A stretch of DNA of 64,000 nt from Labilithrix sp. GTDB taxonomy: Bacteria; Myxococcota_A; Polyangia; Polyangiales; Polyangiaceae. Positions 51,945 through 59,663 of this stretch are shown in pieces. The DNA lies in assembly GCA_019637195.1 (NCBI GenBank), contig JAHBWA010000011.1:1-64000 (forward strand). The letters are read 5' to 3'. The translations under genes and the position numbers were made by a program. The stretch's first letter is position 1; each line of letters starts with the position of its first letter. The notes below the pieces were generated by a model. That model was given only the letters and a program-made list of their open reading frames with translations. It had not been told where the DNA came from and searched no databases.

Positions 51945-52482
51945 CGCGTCGCTCACGTTGCTCGTCGTCGACGACGACGAGACGTTCCGCGGCCGGCTCG
52001 TGCGGGCGTTCGAAGCTCGCTCGTTCGAGGTGCGCGCCGCGGCGGACGCCGCGAGCGCGATCGAGCTCGCGCGGGCCGAGAGCCCGGAGCTCGCCGTCGT
52101 CGATCTCCGCATGCCCGGCGGCTCGGGGCTCGACGTCGTCCGCGAGCTCAAGGCGATCGATCCGACGACGAACATCGTCGTGCTCACCGGCTACGGGAGC
52201 ATCGCCACGGCGCTCGAGGCGGTGCACCTCGGCGCGACCCACTACCTGACGAAGCCCGCCGACGTGGACGACATCCTCGCGGCGTTCGCGCGAGCGCACC
52301 GCCAGCCCGGCGTGCCCGCGACGATCGATCACCACGTACCGTCGCTCGCGCGCACCGAGTGGGAGCACATCAACCGCGTGCTCACCGACTGCGGCGGTAA
52401 CATCACCCAGGCAGCGAAGCTCCTCGGTTTGCATCGCCGGAGCCTGCAGCGAAAGCTCGCCAAGTACCCGACCGCGAAATGA
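51937..52482 (+). CDS. regA: RegA/PrrA/ActR-type response regulator
   Basis: A 181-residue response regulator, the normal RegA length. The receiver has acidic Asp12/Asp13, phosphoacceptor Asp56 (VVDLRMPGG), Thr84 and Lys106 (YLTKPADV). A short linker leads to a C-terminal Fis-type helix-turn-helix (CGGNITQAAKLLGLHRRSLQRKLAKY) as in RegA and PrrA, without an AAA+ domain. The GTG at 51937 fits the length and overlaps the kinase end. RegA proteins control respiration, oxygen response and redox-linked operons; the nearby copper/heme operons are candidate targets (inference). Confidence 0.93.
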   Translation: MTDASLTLLVVDDDETFRGRLVRAFEARSFEVRAAADAASAIELARAESPELAVVDLRMPGGSGLDVVRELKAIDPTTNIVVLTGYGSIATALEAVHLGATHYLTKPADVDDILAAFARAHRQPGVPATIDHHVPSLARTEWEHINRVLTDCGGNITQAAKLLGLHRRSLQRKLAKYPTAK

Positions 52483-52528
52483 GCGGCCCGGGTGAGCGGG
52501 CTCGCCGTAGCGCGAGGCCGCGCTTCGG

Positions 52529-53155
52529 TCAGTGCTTTCGCAGCGGACAGCCGAGCGGCTCGGTCTTGGCGCGCGAGACCGGCTTGCCCGCGAGCGCCTC
52601 GTCGAGCGCGTTCGCGAGCCATCGCGAAGACTTCGGCGACAGGTGCGTGCGGTCGGAGTCGATCCCGCCCGTATAGAGGACGCGCCGCTCGCGATCGAGG
52701 ACGACGGCGTGCGTCGAGTACTCGACGTCGAGCGCATCGGCGAGCGCCGCGTCCTTGTCTTCGAGCACCGGGACGCCGAGGCCGCGCTGCTTCGCCGCCG
52801 CGCGCTCCGCCGCCACGTCGGCCCCGACCTCGCTCACCACGGCGGAGAACGCCACGCCGCGCGGGCCGTAGGCGTCGACCAGCTCGCGGATGCGCGCGTC
52901 GTGCGCCTTCTGGACCGGGCAATCCGAGCTGAAGAAGAGGAGGACGGTGAGCGGCGCGCGCGACGCGCGCTCGGAGAGCGACTCGTCCTTGCCGGCCTCG
53001 TCGCGGAGCGAGAGCGACGCCGGGGCGGTCGTGCTCGTCACGGTCACCGCGGCGGCGGGGCTGGAGGCTCCGCCGCACGCCGCGATCGGCGTCGCCGCGA
53101 GGAGCGCGAGCAGGAGCGAGGTCACGAGAGGAAGCTTGCCGTCGATCGGAGTCAT
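52529..53155 (-). CDS. Redoxin-domain lipoprotein with single active-site Cys and C-terminal GCPL
   Basis: A 208-residue protein. The lipobox region LLAATPIAAC is followed by a thioredoxin-like fold of about 130 residues: LTVLLFFSSDCPVQKAHDARI (only one Cys, no CXXC), VAFSAVVSEVGAD, VPVLEDKDAALADALDVEYSTHAVVLDRERRVLYTGG. It ends in EPLGCPL, a second Cys close to the C-terminus. The ATG at 53155 is used. A TTG at 53173 that overlaps the upstream stop (TTGA) is also possible and would imply coupling. It is the last gene of the CusF/barrel operon. The location recalls SenC/PrrC near regBA in Rhodobacter, but the Sco CXXXC motif is absent. Confidence 0.8.
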   Translation of the reverse strand: MTPIDGKLPLVTSLLLALLAATPIAACGGASSPAAAVTVTSTTAPASLSLRDEAGKDESLSERASRAPLTVLLFFSSDCPVQKAHDARIRELVDAYGPRGVAFSAVVSEVGADVAAERAAAKQRGLGVPVLEDKDAALADALDVEYSTHAVVLDRERRVLYTGGIDSDRTHLSPKSSRWLANALDEALAGKPVSRAKTEPLGCPLRKH

Positions 53156-53169
53156 CGGAGTCGAACCCT

Positions 53170-54075
53170 TCAATACCAGCTCTTGAGCAGGGAGATGGAT
53201 GTACCGCCGAGTGCCTGACGATTGTTCCCGAGCGGAGGCACATCGGTGAATGCGGACGTGCGGATCCGCACCGTGTCGGAGATCGGGACCACGAGCAGCA
53301 GCGCGAGCTGGGTCGCGCGGAACCCCGTGCCGGGCGCCAGCTCCCCGCCGACCGACGCGTCCCCGTCGGAGGTATGCGTGACCGTGCCGAGCAGAGCCAC
53401 GTCACCGTCGAACACGTAGCCGCCCGCGAGGAGGAAGAGCGCCCGCGGGCCGAGGCGCTGCGTGAGCCCCAGGACGTCGCGCGGCGCCCGGAGCCCGACG
53501 ATCGCCGTACCGTGCAGCACGACTTTCCCGTACACCTGCTCGACCGACACCCCGGCGTTCGCCTCCCAGGCGCCGACTCCGGTCACGTCGGCGGCGAGAA
53601 TCCCGGTGCCGCGATCCGGCGGGATCCCCGTGGGGGCGACGATGCCCCCGAGGACCGCGAAGCCGGGGAGCCGCGCTTCGCCCGGCCGGATGAAGTCGTA
53701 GCGCCCGACGAGCGTGACGTCGGCGGGCGCCGTGCGGGTCTCGACGTTGTCGCCGGCGCGACGACGTGTCGTGACGAGCGGCGCGAACACGCTCACCTGC
53801 CCGCGCGATGCGACGCGCGCCGTGGCGAACAAGCTCGGCTCGATCCGCGCGTCGCGACCGACGGCGGCCTCGTAGAACGCGCCGCGCGTCGGGTACGTGC
53901 CGTGCGTCTGAGCCACGCGGAGCTGCGCGCCCACGAGCCACTGCTCGTGGTTCGCGAGCCACCCCGGCGTGAGCCCGCTCGCGCCGACGCAGCACGCCTG
54001 CGCCGCCGCGTCGCCGGCGAAGAGCGACGCCGCCAGCGCGATCGCGAGCGCGACGCTACTCCTTGGCGATGGCAT
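53170..54075 (-). CDS. Outer-membrane beta-barrel-like protein of the copper locus
   Basis: A 301-residue protein. The signal peptide (LAASLFAGDAAAQA) leaves an N-terminus starting with two adjacent Cys (ACCVGASGLTP). About 12 amphipathic strands follow, with alternating hydrophobic residues and short turns, e.g. LVGAQLRVAQTHG, VSVFAPLVTT, DVTLVGRYDFI and GVSVEQVYGKVVLHGTAIVGL. The last segment ends in SISLLKSWY, with a terminal aromatic residue as in outer-membrane porins. The start overlaps the CusF-like gene end by 20 bp. Its substrate is unknown; its position suggests copper or a small metal complex. Confidence 0.7.
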   Translation of the reverse strand: MPSPRSSVALAIALAASLFAGDAAAQACCVGASGLTPGWLANHEQWLVGAQLRVAQTHGTYPTRGAFYEAAVGRDARIEPSLFATARVASRGQVSVFAPLVTTRRRAGDNVETRTAPADVTLVGRYDFIRPGEARLPGFAVLGGIVAPTGIPPDRGTGILAADVTGVGAWEANAGVSVEQVYGKVVLHGTAIVGLRAPRDVLGLTQRLGPRALFLLAGGYVFDGDVALLGTVTHTSDGDASVGGELAPGTGFRATQLALLLVVPISDTVRIRTSAFTDVPPLGNNRQALGGTSISLLKSWY

Positions 54076-54409
54076 CGATCCGCCGGCGGCCGTCGTCCGA
54101 CGCCGTGAAGGTGAACCGCACCTTGTCGCCGGGGGACAGGCTGGCGATCTGCGACGCGGATCGGGGCTCGAACGACATCGTCATCGCCATCATGTAGCCG
54201 TCGATGTCCTCGTGCGCGATGTTGACGTACTTGCGCTCCGGACCGAAGGACTTCACGACCCCGCGCGTCGTGTACTTCGCGGCCCCCGAGGTGGGGACGA
54301 CCGCGCTCGCGTCGTCGCCGCTCGCGATCCCCGAGACCGTGACCGCGCCCAGCGACGCGAGCACGAGCACGACGGGGAAGAGACGACGCGAACGAAGACG
54401 GTCCGACAT
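54056..54409 (-). CDS. CusF-like periplasmic copper-binding protein
   Basis: A 117-residue exported protein: an N-terminal hydrophobic signal (VVLVLASLGAVTVSG), then a small beta-barrel domain. The stretch HEDIDGYMMAMTMSF at residues 66-80 is the CusF-type metal site with His66 and Met residues at 73-78, and strands GVVKSFGPERKYVNI and KVRFTFTASDDGRRRIDAI flank it. CusF binds Cu(I)/Ag(I) in the periplasm and passes it to CusB. It starts the minus-strand operon of CusF-like protein, barrel and redoxin. An agaag-type Shine-Dalgarno sits just before the ATG at 54409. Confidence 0.9.
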   Translation of the reverse strand: MSDRLRSRRLFPVVLVLASLGAVTVSGIASGDDASAVVPTSGAAKYTTRGVVKSFGPERKYVNIAHEDIDGYMMAMTMSFEPRSASQIASLSPGDKVRFTFTASDDGRRRIDAIAKE

Positions 54410-54584
54410 CCTTCTCTTCTGCCACGTCCGGGCTCGAACGTGGGCGTGGCAAAGCGTCGCGCCCGCGCGAACCAGGCGACGAGGGCGCGACGATTCACCA
54501 CGCGCGAGGCGCCGATCGCGACCGCTAGGGTGCAGAGGGATCGCGACGCTCTCCTTCCATCCTGCACTCGACCGGAGCCGATTC
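54410..54584. promoter_or_regulatory. Divergent promoter region between the CusF and MbnP operons
   Basis: 175 bp between the starts of two divergent copper-related operons. No gene. A shared regulator site would be placed here, but I see no clear CueR- or CopY-type palindrome. Confidence 0.45.
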
Positions 54585-55661
54585 ATGCGCCAGCCCCTCT
54601 CGCTCTTCGTCCTTCCCCTCGTCCTCGTCGCCGTCGTCACCTTCGCCGGATGCTCGAGCGACGACGACACGAACGACGCCCAGACCACGCAGGTCAGCGC
54701 GGCGCAGCGCGCCGAGCTCGACGCAGAGATCGCCGCGCTGAAGGAGAAGGTGCGTGAGCTGGAGCTCCGCATCGCGACGGACGAGGGCGCAAAGCAGGCG
54801 CTCGAGGGCGAGCTCGACAAGGCGAAGGCCGCCCTGAAGGCCGCCGAAGCCAAGCTCGCGGCAAACGACTACGCCGGCGCCGTCGCGGAGCTCGGGGCCG
54901 CGAGCAAGGCGCTCGCCGATCTCCAGGCCGCGTGGGACGCCCTCCCGGGCAGCGTCACGATCGAAGCCAAGCTCGCCTTCGGCGCGGCCGACCTCCAGCT
55001 CGACACCCCGTACGAGCTCTCCACCGGCAAGACGTTCACCTTCAGCGAGGTCCGTTACTGGCTCACCAACGTCAAGCTCACCGTCGCGGGCGGCGCGGTC
55101 TTCACGGTGCCGAACGCGTACTACCTCGTCGAGGTGATGAAGCAGCAGAACCTCTCGAACGGCGCGACCGGCACGCACACGCTCCCGGCCAACCGCCGCG
55201 AGTCGATCGTGATCGGCGGCGTCCCGAGCGGCAGCTACGTGGGGATCGAGTTCGCGGTCGGCGTCGATCAGGTCCACAACGACAACCTCGCGCTCGGCGG
55301 CGGGGAGCTCCACGTCCTCAAGAACATGACGTCCGACAACGGCTGGATGTGGTTCACGAGCTACATCTTCAGCAAGGTGCGCGGCAGCTACGCCTTCGGC
55401 GCCGACGATCCGCTCGCGGTCACGTGGGAGACGGGCGCGAACGAGAACTACCGCGTGATCGACAAGACGTTCTCCGCGCCGGTCAAGGTCGGCGCCGGCG
55501 TCGGCACGAAGGTCTCGCTGCGCGCCGACGTGAAGAAGCTCTTCACTGACCTCGACGCCGAGACGACCCCCACGATCAAGGCAGCGCAAGCCGCCGAGCG
55601 CGCCACGCTCGCGAACAACTGGGCGACCGCGTTCGAGCTCGTGAGCGCCACCGGACAATGA
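54585..55661 (+). CDS. MbnP-family copper-binding lipoprotein with N-terminal coiled coil
   Basis: A 358-residue protein. The lipobox region VAVVTFAGC gives Cys23. A helical coiled coil (about residues 40-110, rich in Glu/Ala/Leu/Lys) is followed by an MbnP domain: VTIEAKLAFGAADLQLDTPYEL, EVRYWLTNVKLTV, NRRESIVIGGVPSGSYVGIEFAVG, NGWMWFTSYIF. It has no Cys outside the lipobox. In Methylosinus, MbnP is the copper-binding partner of the di-heme MbnH, which converts one of its Trp residues to kynurenine. Trp candidates here include WMWF. The gene overlaps the next one (ATGA), so the pair is coupled. Confidence 0.85.
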   Translation: MRQPLSLFVLPLVLVAVVTFAGCSSDDDTNDAQTTQVSAAQRAELDAEIAALKEKVRELELRIATDEGAKQALEGELDKAKAALKAAEAKLAANDYAGAVAELGAASKALADLQAAWDALPGSVTIEAKLAFGAADLQLDTPYELSTGKTFTFSEVRYWLTNVKLTVAGGAVFTVPNAYYLVEVMKQQNLSNGATGTHTLPANRRESIVIGGVPSGSYVGIEFAVGVDQVHNDNLALGGGELHVLKNMTSDNGWMWFTSYIFSKVRGSYAFGADDPLAVTWETGANENYRVIDKTFSAPVKVGAGVGTKVSLRADVKKLFTDLDAETTPTIKAAQAAERATLANNWATAFELVSATGQ

Positions 55662-56818
55662 TCCCAGCGGAGGCGCACCGCCGCGGCCTCGCGATCGTCG
55701 CGCTCCTCGCGAGCGCGGCGAGCGCCGGCGCGCTCGGCGCGTGCACCTCCGAGGCGAGCGTCGCCGAGCCCGAGGAGAGCGCGAGCCCTCCCGCGGCGGC
55801 GTCCCCTCCCCCGTCGGCGCCGGCGGCGCCGGCGGCCCCGACGCCTCCGTCGCACTTCCCTGCTCTCCCGCCGGTCCCGGACAACCCGACGACCGGCCCG
55901 GGCTTCGCGCTCGGCCGACGCCTCTTCTACGACGCGCGCCTCTCGCGTACGGGGACGGTCTCGTGCGCCACGTGCCACGAGCAGGCGCACGCCTTCACGA
56001 TCCCCGAGGCGCTCCCCGCGCGTGGCGTCACGAAGAAGCCGCTCGAGCGCCACGCTCCTTCGCTGGTCAACCTCGCGTGGGCCGACACAGGGCTCTTCTG
56101 GGACGGCGGGTCGAAGAACCTCGAGTCGCTCGCGCTGGCGCCGATCACGCACGTCGACGAGATGGGCCGTGAGGGCGACCTCGAGGCCATGATGCGCACG
56201 ATCGCCGCCGACGCCGCGTACCCGGCGATGTTCGAGGCGGCGTTCGGCGCGGAGAGCGTGACGATCGGAAACGTGATGCGCGGCCTCGCGCAGTTCCAGC
56301 GCGCGCTCTTCTCCGCGGGCTCGCGCTGGGACGCCTGGACGCTCGGTCAGAGCGGCCCCTTCTCTGCCGACGAAGAGCTCGGACGCGACGTCTTCACGCG
56401 CGCGTGCGCCCGCTGCCACACGCCCGGCCTCTTCACGGACGCAGGCTTCCACAACAACGGCCTCGACGCGTCGTTCGGAGACGATCCGGAGGCGCCGCGG
56501 CGCGGACGCGGTCGCGTCACGTTCTCCGCCGACGACGTCGGCAAGTACCGCACGCCGACGCTCCGGAACGTCGCCGTGACCGCCCCGTACATGCACGACG
56601 GCCGATTCGCGACCCTCGAGGCGGTCGTCGCCCACTACCGGACAGGGATGCTCGAGTCGGCGTCGCTCGATCCGGGCTTTGTCCGCGCCGGCGCGCCGCC
56701 CGGCGTCACGATGTCGGACGCCGAAGCGCGGGCGCTGCTCTCGTTCCTCGACCTGCTCACCGATCCGGCCCTCGTCCTGGACCCGCGCTACGCCAATCCG
56801 TTCACCACCTCGCCCTAG
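55658..56818 (+). CDS. MbnH/MauG-like di-heme enzyme, lipoprotein
   Basis: A 386-residue protein. A signal with lipobox (ALGAC, Cys29) and a long Pro/Ala/Ser linker are followed by two c-type heme sites: Cys103-Cys106-His107 (SCATCHEQAHAF) and Cys250-Cys253-His254 (ACARCHTPGLF). MauG/cytochrome c peroxidase-type motifs are also present: FALGRRLFYDARLS, PSLVNLAW, RTPTLRNVAVTAPYMHDGRF and TLEAVVAHY. The start overlaps the MbnP stop by 4 bp. Predicted role: bis-Fe(IV)-type oxidation of its MbnP partner in the periplasm. Confidence 0.88.
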   Translation: MIPAEAHRRGLAIVALLASAASAGALGACTSEASVAEPEESASPPAAASPPPSAPAAPAAPTPPSHFPALPPVPDNPTTGPGFALGRRLFYDARLSRTGTVSCATCHEQAHAFTIPEALPARGVTKKPLERHAPSLVNLAWADTGLFWDGGSKNLESLALAPITHVDEMGREGDLEAMMRTIAADAAYPAMFEAAFGAESVTIGNVMRGLAQFQRALFSAGSRWDAWTLGQSGPFSADEELGRDVFTRACARCHTPGLFTDAGFHNNGLDASFGDDPEAPRRGRGRVTFSADDVGKYRTPTLRNVAVTAPYMHDGRFATLEAVVAHYRTGMLESASLDPGFVRAGAPPGVTMSDAEARALLSFLDLLTDPALVLDPRYANPFTTSP

Positions 56819-56828
56819 GACTCCTCCG

Positions 56829-57881
56829 ATGCCGTCCCTCCGTCGCGTCGCCGCGGCCGCCCTCCTCCTCCACGCGTTCGTCGCCGTCGCCGGCTGCGTC
56901 GTCGCCGGCTGCGACGACGGACCGGACGAAGGCTCGCCGCCCGACGGCGGACAGCTCGGCGACGCCGCCCGGGAGGGGGGCGCCGCGGACACGTCGACCG
57001 ACGGCGCCGCCTCACCCGACGTCGCGGCCGACGCCGACGCCGACGCGAGGGACGCGGGCTCGCTCGTCCCCGACGCGGCCGACGAGGTCGACGCAGGGAC
57101 GCCCGTCCGGATCACGTTCGAGGCGCGCGTCGGCGATCGCGCCTTTCGCTGCGGCGACACCTACTCGGGCGTCGGCGATCCCCCGCGCGAGGTCACGCCC
57201 GTCGACTTCCGCTTCTACGTGCACGACGTGCGGCTGGTCGACGCCGACGGCGTCGAGATCCCGGTCGCGCTCACGAAGAACGTGTGGCAGCACCAGAGCA
57301 CCGTGCTCCTCGACTTCGAGGACGCGACCGCGTCGTGCACGGACGGCGACGCGCCGAAGAACGCCGTCCTCTCGGGCCACGTGCCCGAGCCGTTCGCCGC
57401 CGGCGGCTTGAAGCTCCGCCTCGGCGTGCCCCTCGCGCTGAATCACGCCGACCTGTCGTCGAAGCCGCCGCCGCTCGACAAGAGCTCGCTCTTCTGGGCG
57501 TGGCAATCCGGCCACATCTTCTTCGCCGCCGTCGCGCGCGCGCGGCTCCCGCTCGACGGAGGTCCGGGCGTCGACGCCGGGACGTTCCCCTTCAATCACT
57601 ACACGCACCTCGGATCGGTCGGGTGCGTGGGCGATCCGGCGTCCGGGATCCCGGTCACTTCGTGCGCGAAGCCGAACCGTCCGGAGATCGTCCTGTCGAC
57701 CTTCGATCCGGCGACGAACAAGGTCATCGTGGACTTCGCCGCCGTGAAGGCGGGCACCGACCTGGCGAGCAAGGGGTGCCACGCCGACGGCGACCACTGC
57801 GCCGAGGCCTACGATCACCTCGGGATCGACTGGACCTCGGGCGGATACACCGGCACGCAGTCCGTCTTCGGAGTCGAGTGA
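56829..57881 (+). CDS. Four-Cys MbnP-family protein (MXAN_0976 type), lipoprotein
   Basis: A 350-residue protein of the 'metallo-mystery pair' four-Cys motif family described from Myxococcus MXAN_0976. The lipobox is near the start (VAVAGCVVAGC), then an Asp/Ala/Gly linker. The domain has ITFEARVGDRAFRCGDTYSG, VDFRFYVHDVRLV, SSLFWAWQSGHIFF and a Cys region GSVGCVGDPASG, VTSCAKPNRPE, KGCHADGDHCAEAY, so six Cys in the mature domain. It is distinct from the first MbnP of this operon, which lacks Cys. The start lies 10 bp after the first di-heme gene, and its stop overlaps the next start. Confidence 0.85.
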   Translation: MPSLRRVAAAALLLHAFVAVAGCVVAGCDDGPDEGSPPDGGQLGDAAREGGAADTSTDGAASPDVAADADADARDAGSLVPDAADEVDAGTPVRITFEARVGDRAFRCGDTYSGVGDPPREVTPVDFRFYVHDVRLVDADGVEIPVALTKNVWQHQSTVLLDFEDATASCTDGDAPKNAVLSGHVPEPFAAGGLKLRLGVPLALNHADLSSKPPPLDKSSLFWAWQSGHIFFAAVARARLPLDGGPGVDAGTFPFNHYTHLGSVGCVGDPASGIPVTSCAKPNRPEIVLSTFDPATNKVIVDFAAVKAGTDLASKGCHADGDHCAEAYDHLGIDWTSGGYTGTQSVFGVE

Positions 57882-59143
57882 TGCGCGCGGCGAGCCTCAC
57901 CGCGGCCGTCGTCCTCGCCGCGCTCGCCGGCGGCGCCGGAGCGTGCGGCGACGATCCGCCGGCTCCGGCCTCGGGGCCGCCGGCGCCGAGCGAGCTCGAC
58001 GCGTCCGCGGGCGATGGTGACGTCGACGCCGAGCCGCTGCCAGACGCGGGCGCCGAGCCCGACGACGGATACACCTGGGAGCTGCCGGCCTGGTTCCCGC
58101 GCCCGGTCGTGCCCGCAGACAACCCCATGTCCGCCGTGAAGGTCGAGCTCGGCCGGCACCTCTTCTACGACACGCGGCTCTCGCTCAATCAATCGCAGTC
58201 GTGCGCGAGCTGCCACGAGCAGGAGCGCGCCTTCACCGACGGCCTCGCGCGCAGCGTCGGATCGACCGGCGAGGAGCACCCGCGCAACGCGATGGGCCTC
58301 GCGAACGTCGGCTACGTCTCCACGTTGACGTGGGCGAACCCCGTGCTCTTGACGCTCGAGCAGCAGACGGTCGTCCCGATCTTCGGCGACGAGCCGGTCG
58401 AGCTCGGGATGCGAAACCAAGAGGGCGAGCTCATCGCGCGCCTCTCCGCCGAGGCGCGCTACCAGGTCCTCTTCCCGCGCGCGTTCCCTGGCGATCCTGC
58501 GCCGGTGTCGGTGGGCAACGTCGTCAAGGCGATCTCGGCGTTCGAGCGCACTCTGGTGTCGGGCAACTCGCCCTTCGATCGCTTCAGCCGCGGCGGGGAG
58601 GCGAACGCGATCTCCGAGTCGGCCAAGCGGGGACACTCGCTCTTCAACTCGGAGAAGCTCGAGTGCTTCCACTGCCACAACGGCTTCAACCTCATGGACT
58701 CGACCCACTTCGAAGGGAAGAGCGCGCCGGAGATCCGCTTCCACAACACCGGCCTCTACAACGTCGGCGGGCTCGGCGCGTATCCGGCGCCGAACCGGGG
58801 CGTGATGGAGATCACGACCAACGGCGACGACATGGGGCGGTTCCGCGCGCAGTCGCTCCGCAACATCGCGGTGACCGCGCCGTACATGCACGACGGCAGC
58901 ATCGCCACGCTCGACGAGGTGCTCGATCACTACGCCGCCGCCGGCCGGACGATCACGACGGGACCGCACGCGGGCGTCGGCAGCCAGAACCCGTACAAGA
59001 GCGCGCTCGTGATCGGGTTCGAGCTCACCGCGGGTGAGCGCGCCGACGTGCTCGCGTTCCTCCGCTCGCTCACCGACGACGAGTTCTTGACCGCCCCGCG
59101 GTTCGCGAACCCGTGGGGGAAGCCCTGTCCGCTGTGCGAGTGA
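57881..59143 (+). CDS. Di-heme enzyme, MXAN_0977/MbnH family, lipoprotein
   Basis: A 420-residue protein. The lipobox region GGAGAC gives Cys22. Two heme sites are visible: Cys108-Cys111-His112 (SCASCHEQERAFTDG) and Cys262-Cys265-His266 (ECFHCHNGFN). RAQSLRNIAVTAPYMHDGS and TLDEVLDHYA follow, and the C-terminus ends CPLCE. This is the longer, TIGR04039-like form that pairs with the four-Cys partner. The ATG shares one base with the previous stop (TGATG). As partner of the preceding gene it is predicted to catalyse oxidative modification or metal-linked maturation of that protein. Confidence 0.9.
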   Translation: MRAASLTAAVVLAALAGGAGACGDDPPAPASGPPAPSELDASAGDGDVDAEPLPDAGAEPDDGYTWELPAWFPRPVVPADNPMSAVKVELGRHLFYDTRLSLNQSQSCASCHEQERAFTDGLARSVGSTGEEHPRNAMGLANVGYVSTLTWANPVLLTLEQQTVVPIFGDEPVELGMRNQEGELIARLSAEARYQVLFPRAFPGDPAPVSVGNVVKAISAFERTLVSGNSPFDRFSRGGEANAISESAKRGHSLFNSEKLECFHCHNGFNLMDSTHFEGKSAPEIRFHNTGLYNVGGLGAYPAPNRGVMEITTNGDDMGRFRAQSLRNIAVTAPYMHDGSIATLDEVLDHYAAAGRTITTGPHAGVGSQNPYKSALVIGFELTAGERADVLAFLRSLTDDEFLTAPRFANPWGKPCPLCE

Positions 59144-59166
59144 GGCCGCGCCCGCCGGACGCGGCC
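59144..59166 (+). terminator. Stem-loop after the MbnPH operon
   Basis: ggccgcg (59144-59150) pairs with cgcggcc (59160-59166) over a 9-nt loop directly after the last di-heme stop. No U-tract follows. Confidence 0.45.
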
Positions 59167-59191
59167 CCGCCCCGCTACAGACGCCGGCGCG

Positions 59192-59575
59192 TCATCGACG
59201 CTTGGGCAACGCGCCGTCCTGATAGAGCGCCAGGGGGTGCCCGTCGGGATCGCGGAACTCGACCGACCAGCCGCCCGGGGCCTCGCTGACGGGCGTGACG
59301 ATCTCCACGCCCCGAGAGGCGAGGCCTTCGGCGACCGACTCGATGCCGCCCTCCGCGAGCCCGAACACGATCTGAGGCGAGCCGCCGCGCGGGGCCTCGC
59401 CCTCGAAGAAGACGAGCTCCACGTTCCCCGGAACCCGCGCGAGGAGGTGGCCGCCCGAGACGTCCTTGACCTCGAACTCGAGCCCGAGCGTCTCCGAGTA
59501 AAACGCGAGCGTCCGGCCGAGGTCACCGACGAGGAAGACGACGGCGAGGTTGCTGATCTTCGAAGCGCTCAACAT
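59192..59575 (-). CDS. VOC-family (glyoxalase-like) protein
   Basis: A 127-residue cytosolic VOC protein: NLAVVFLVGDLGRTLAFYSETLG, PQIVFGLAEGGIESVAEGL and VEFRDPDGHPLALYQDG. The spacing is normal for the two-module fold. The ATG at 59575 has aggag 10 nt upstream. It lies 88 bp after the sigma-like gene on the same strand. Confidence 0.85.
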   Translation of the reverse strand: MLSASKISNLAVVFLVGDLGRTLAFYSETLGLEFEVKDVSGGHLLARVPGNVELVFFEGEAPRGGSPQIVFGLAEGGIESVAEGLASRGVEIVTPVSEAPGGWSVEFRDPDGHPLALYQDGALPKRR

Positions 59576-59663
59576 TTCTTATGCTCCTTGGTACGTGAGG
59601 TGAGGCGGATCCGCGGGCGGCGCCCGCGCGGTCACGTTGCCATGCCCGGCCGTTTCGTGAGCG

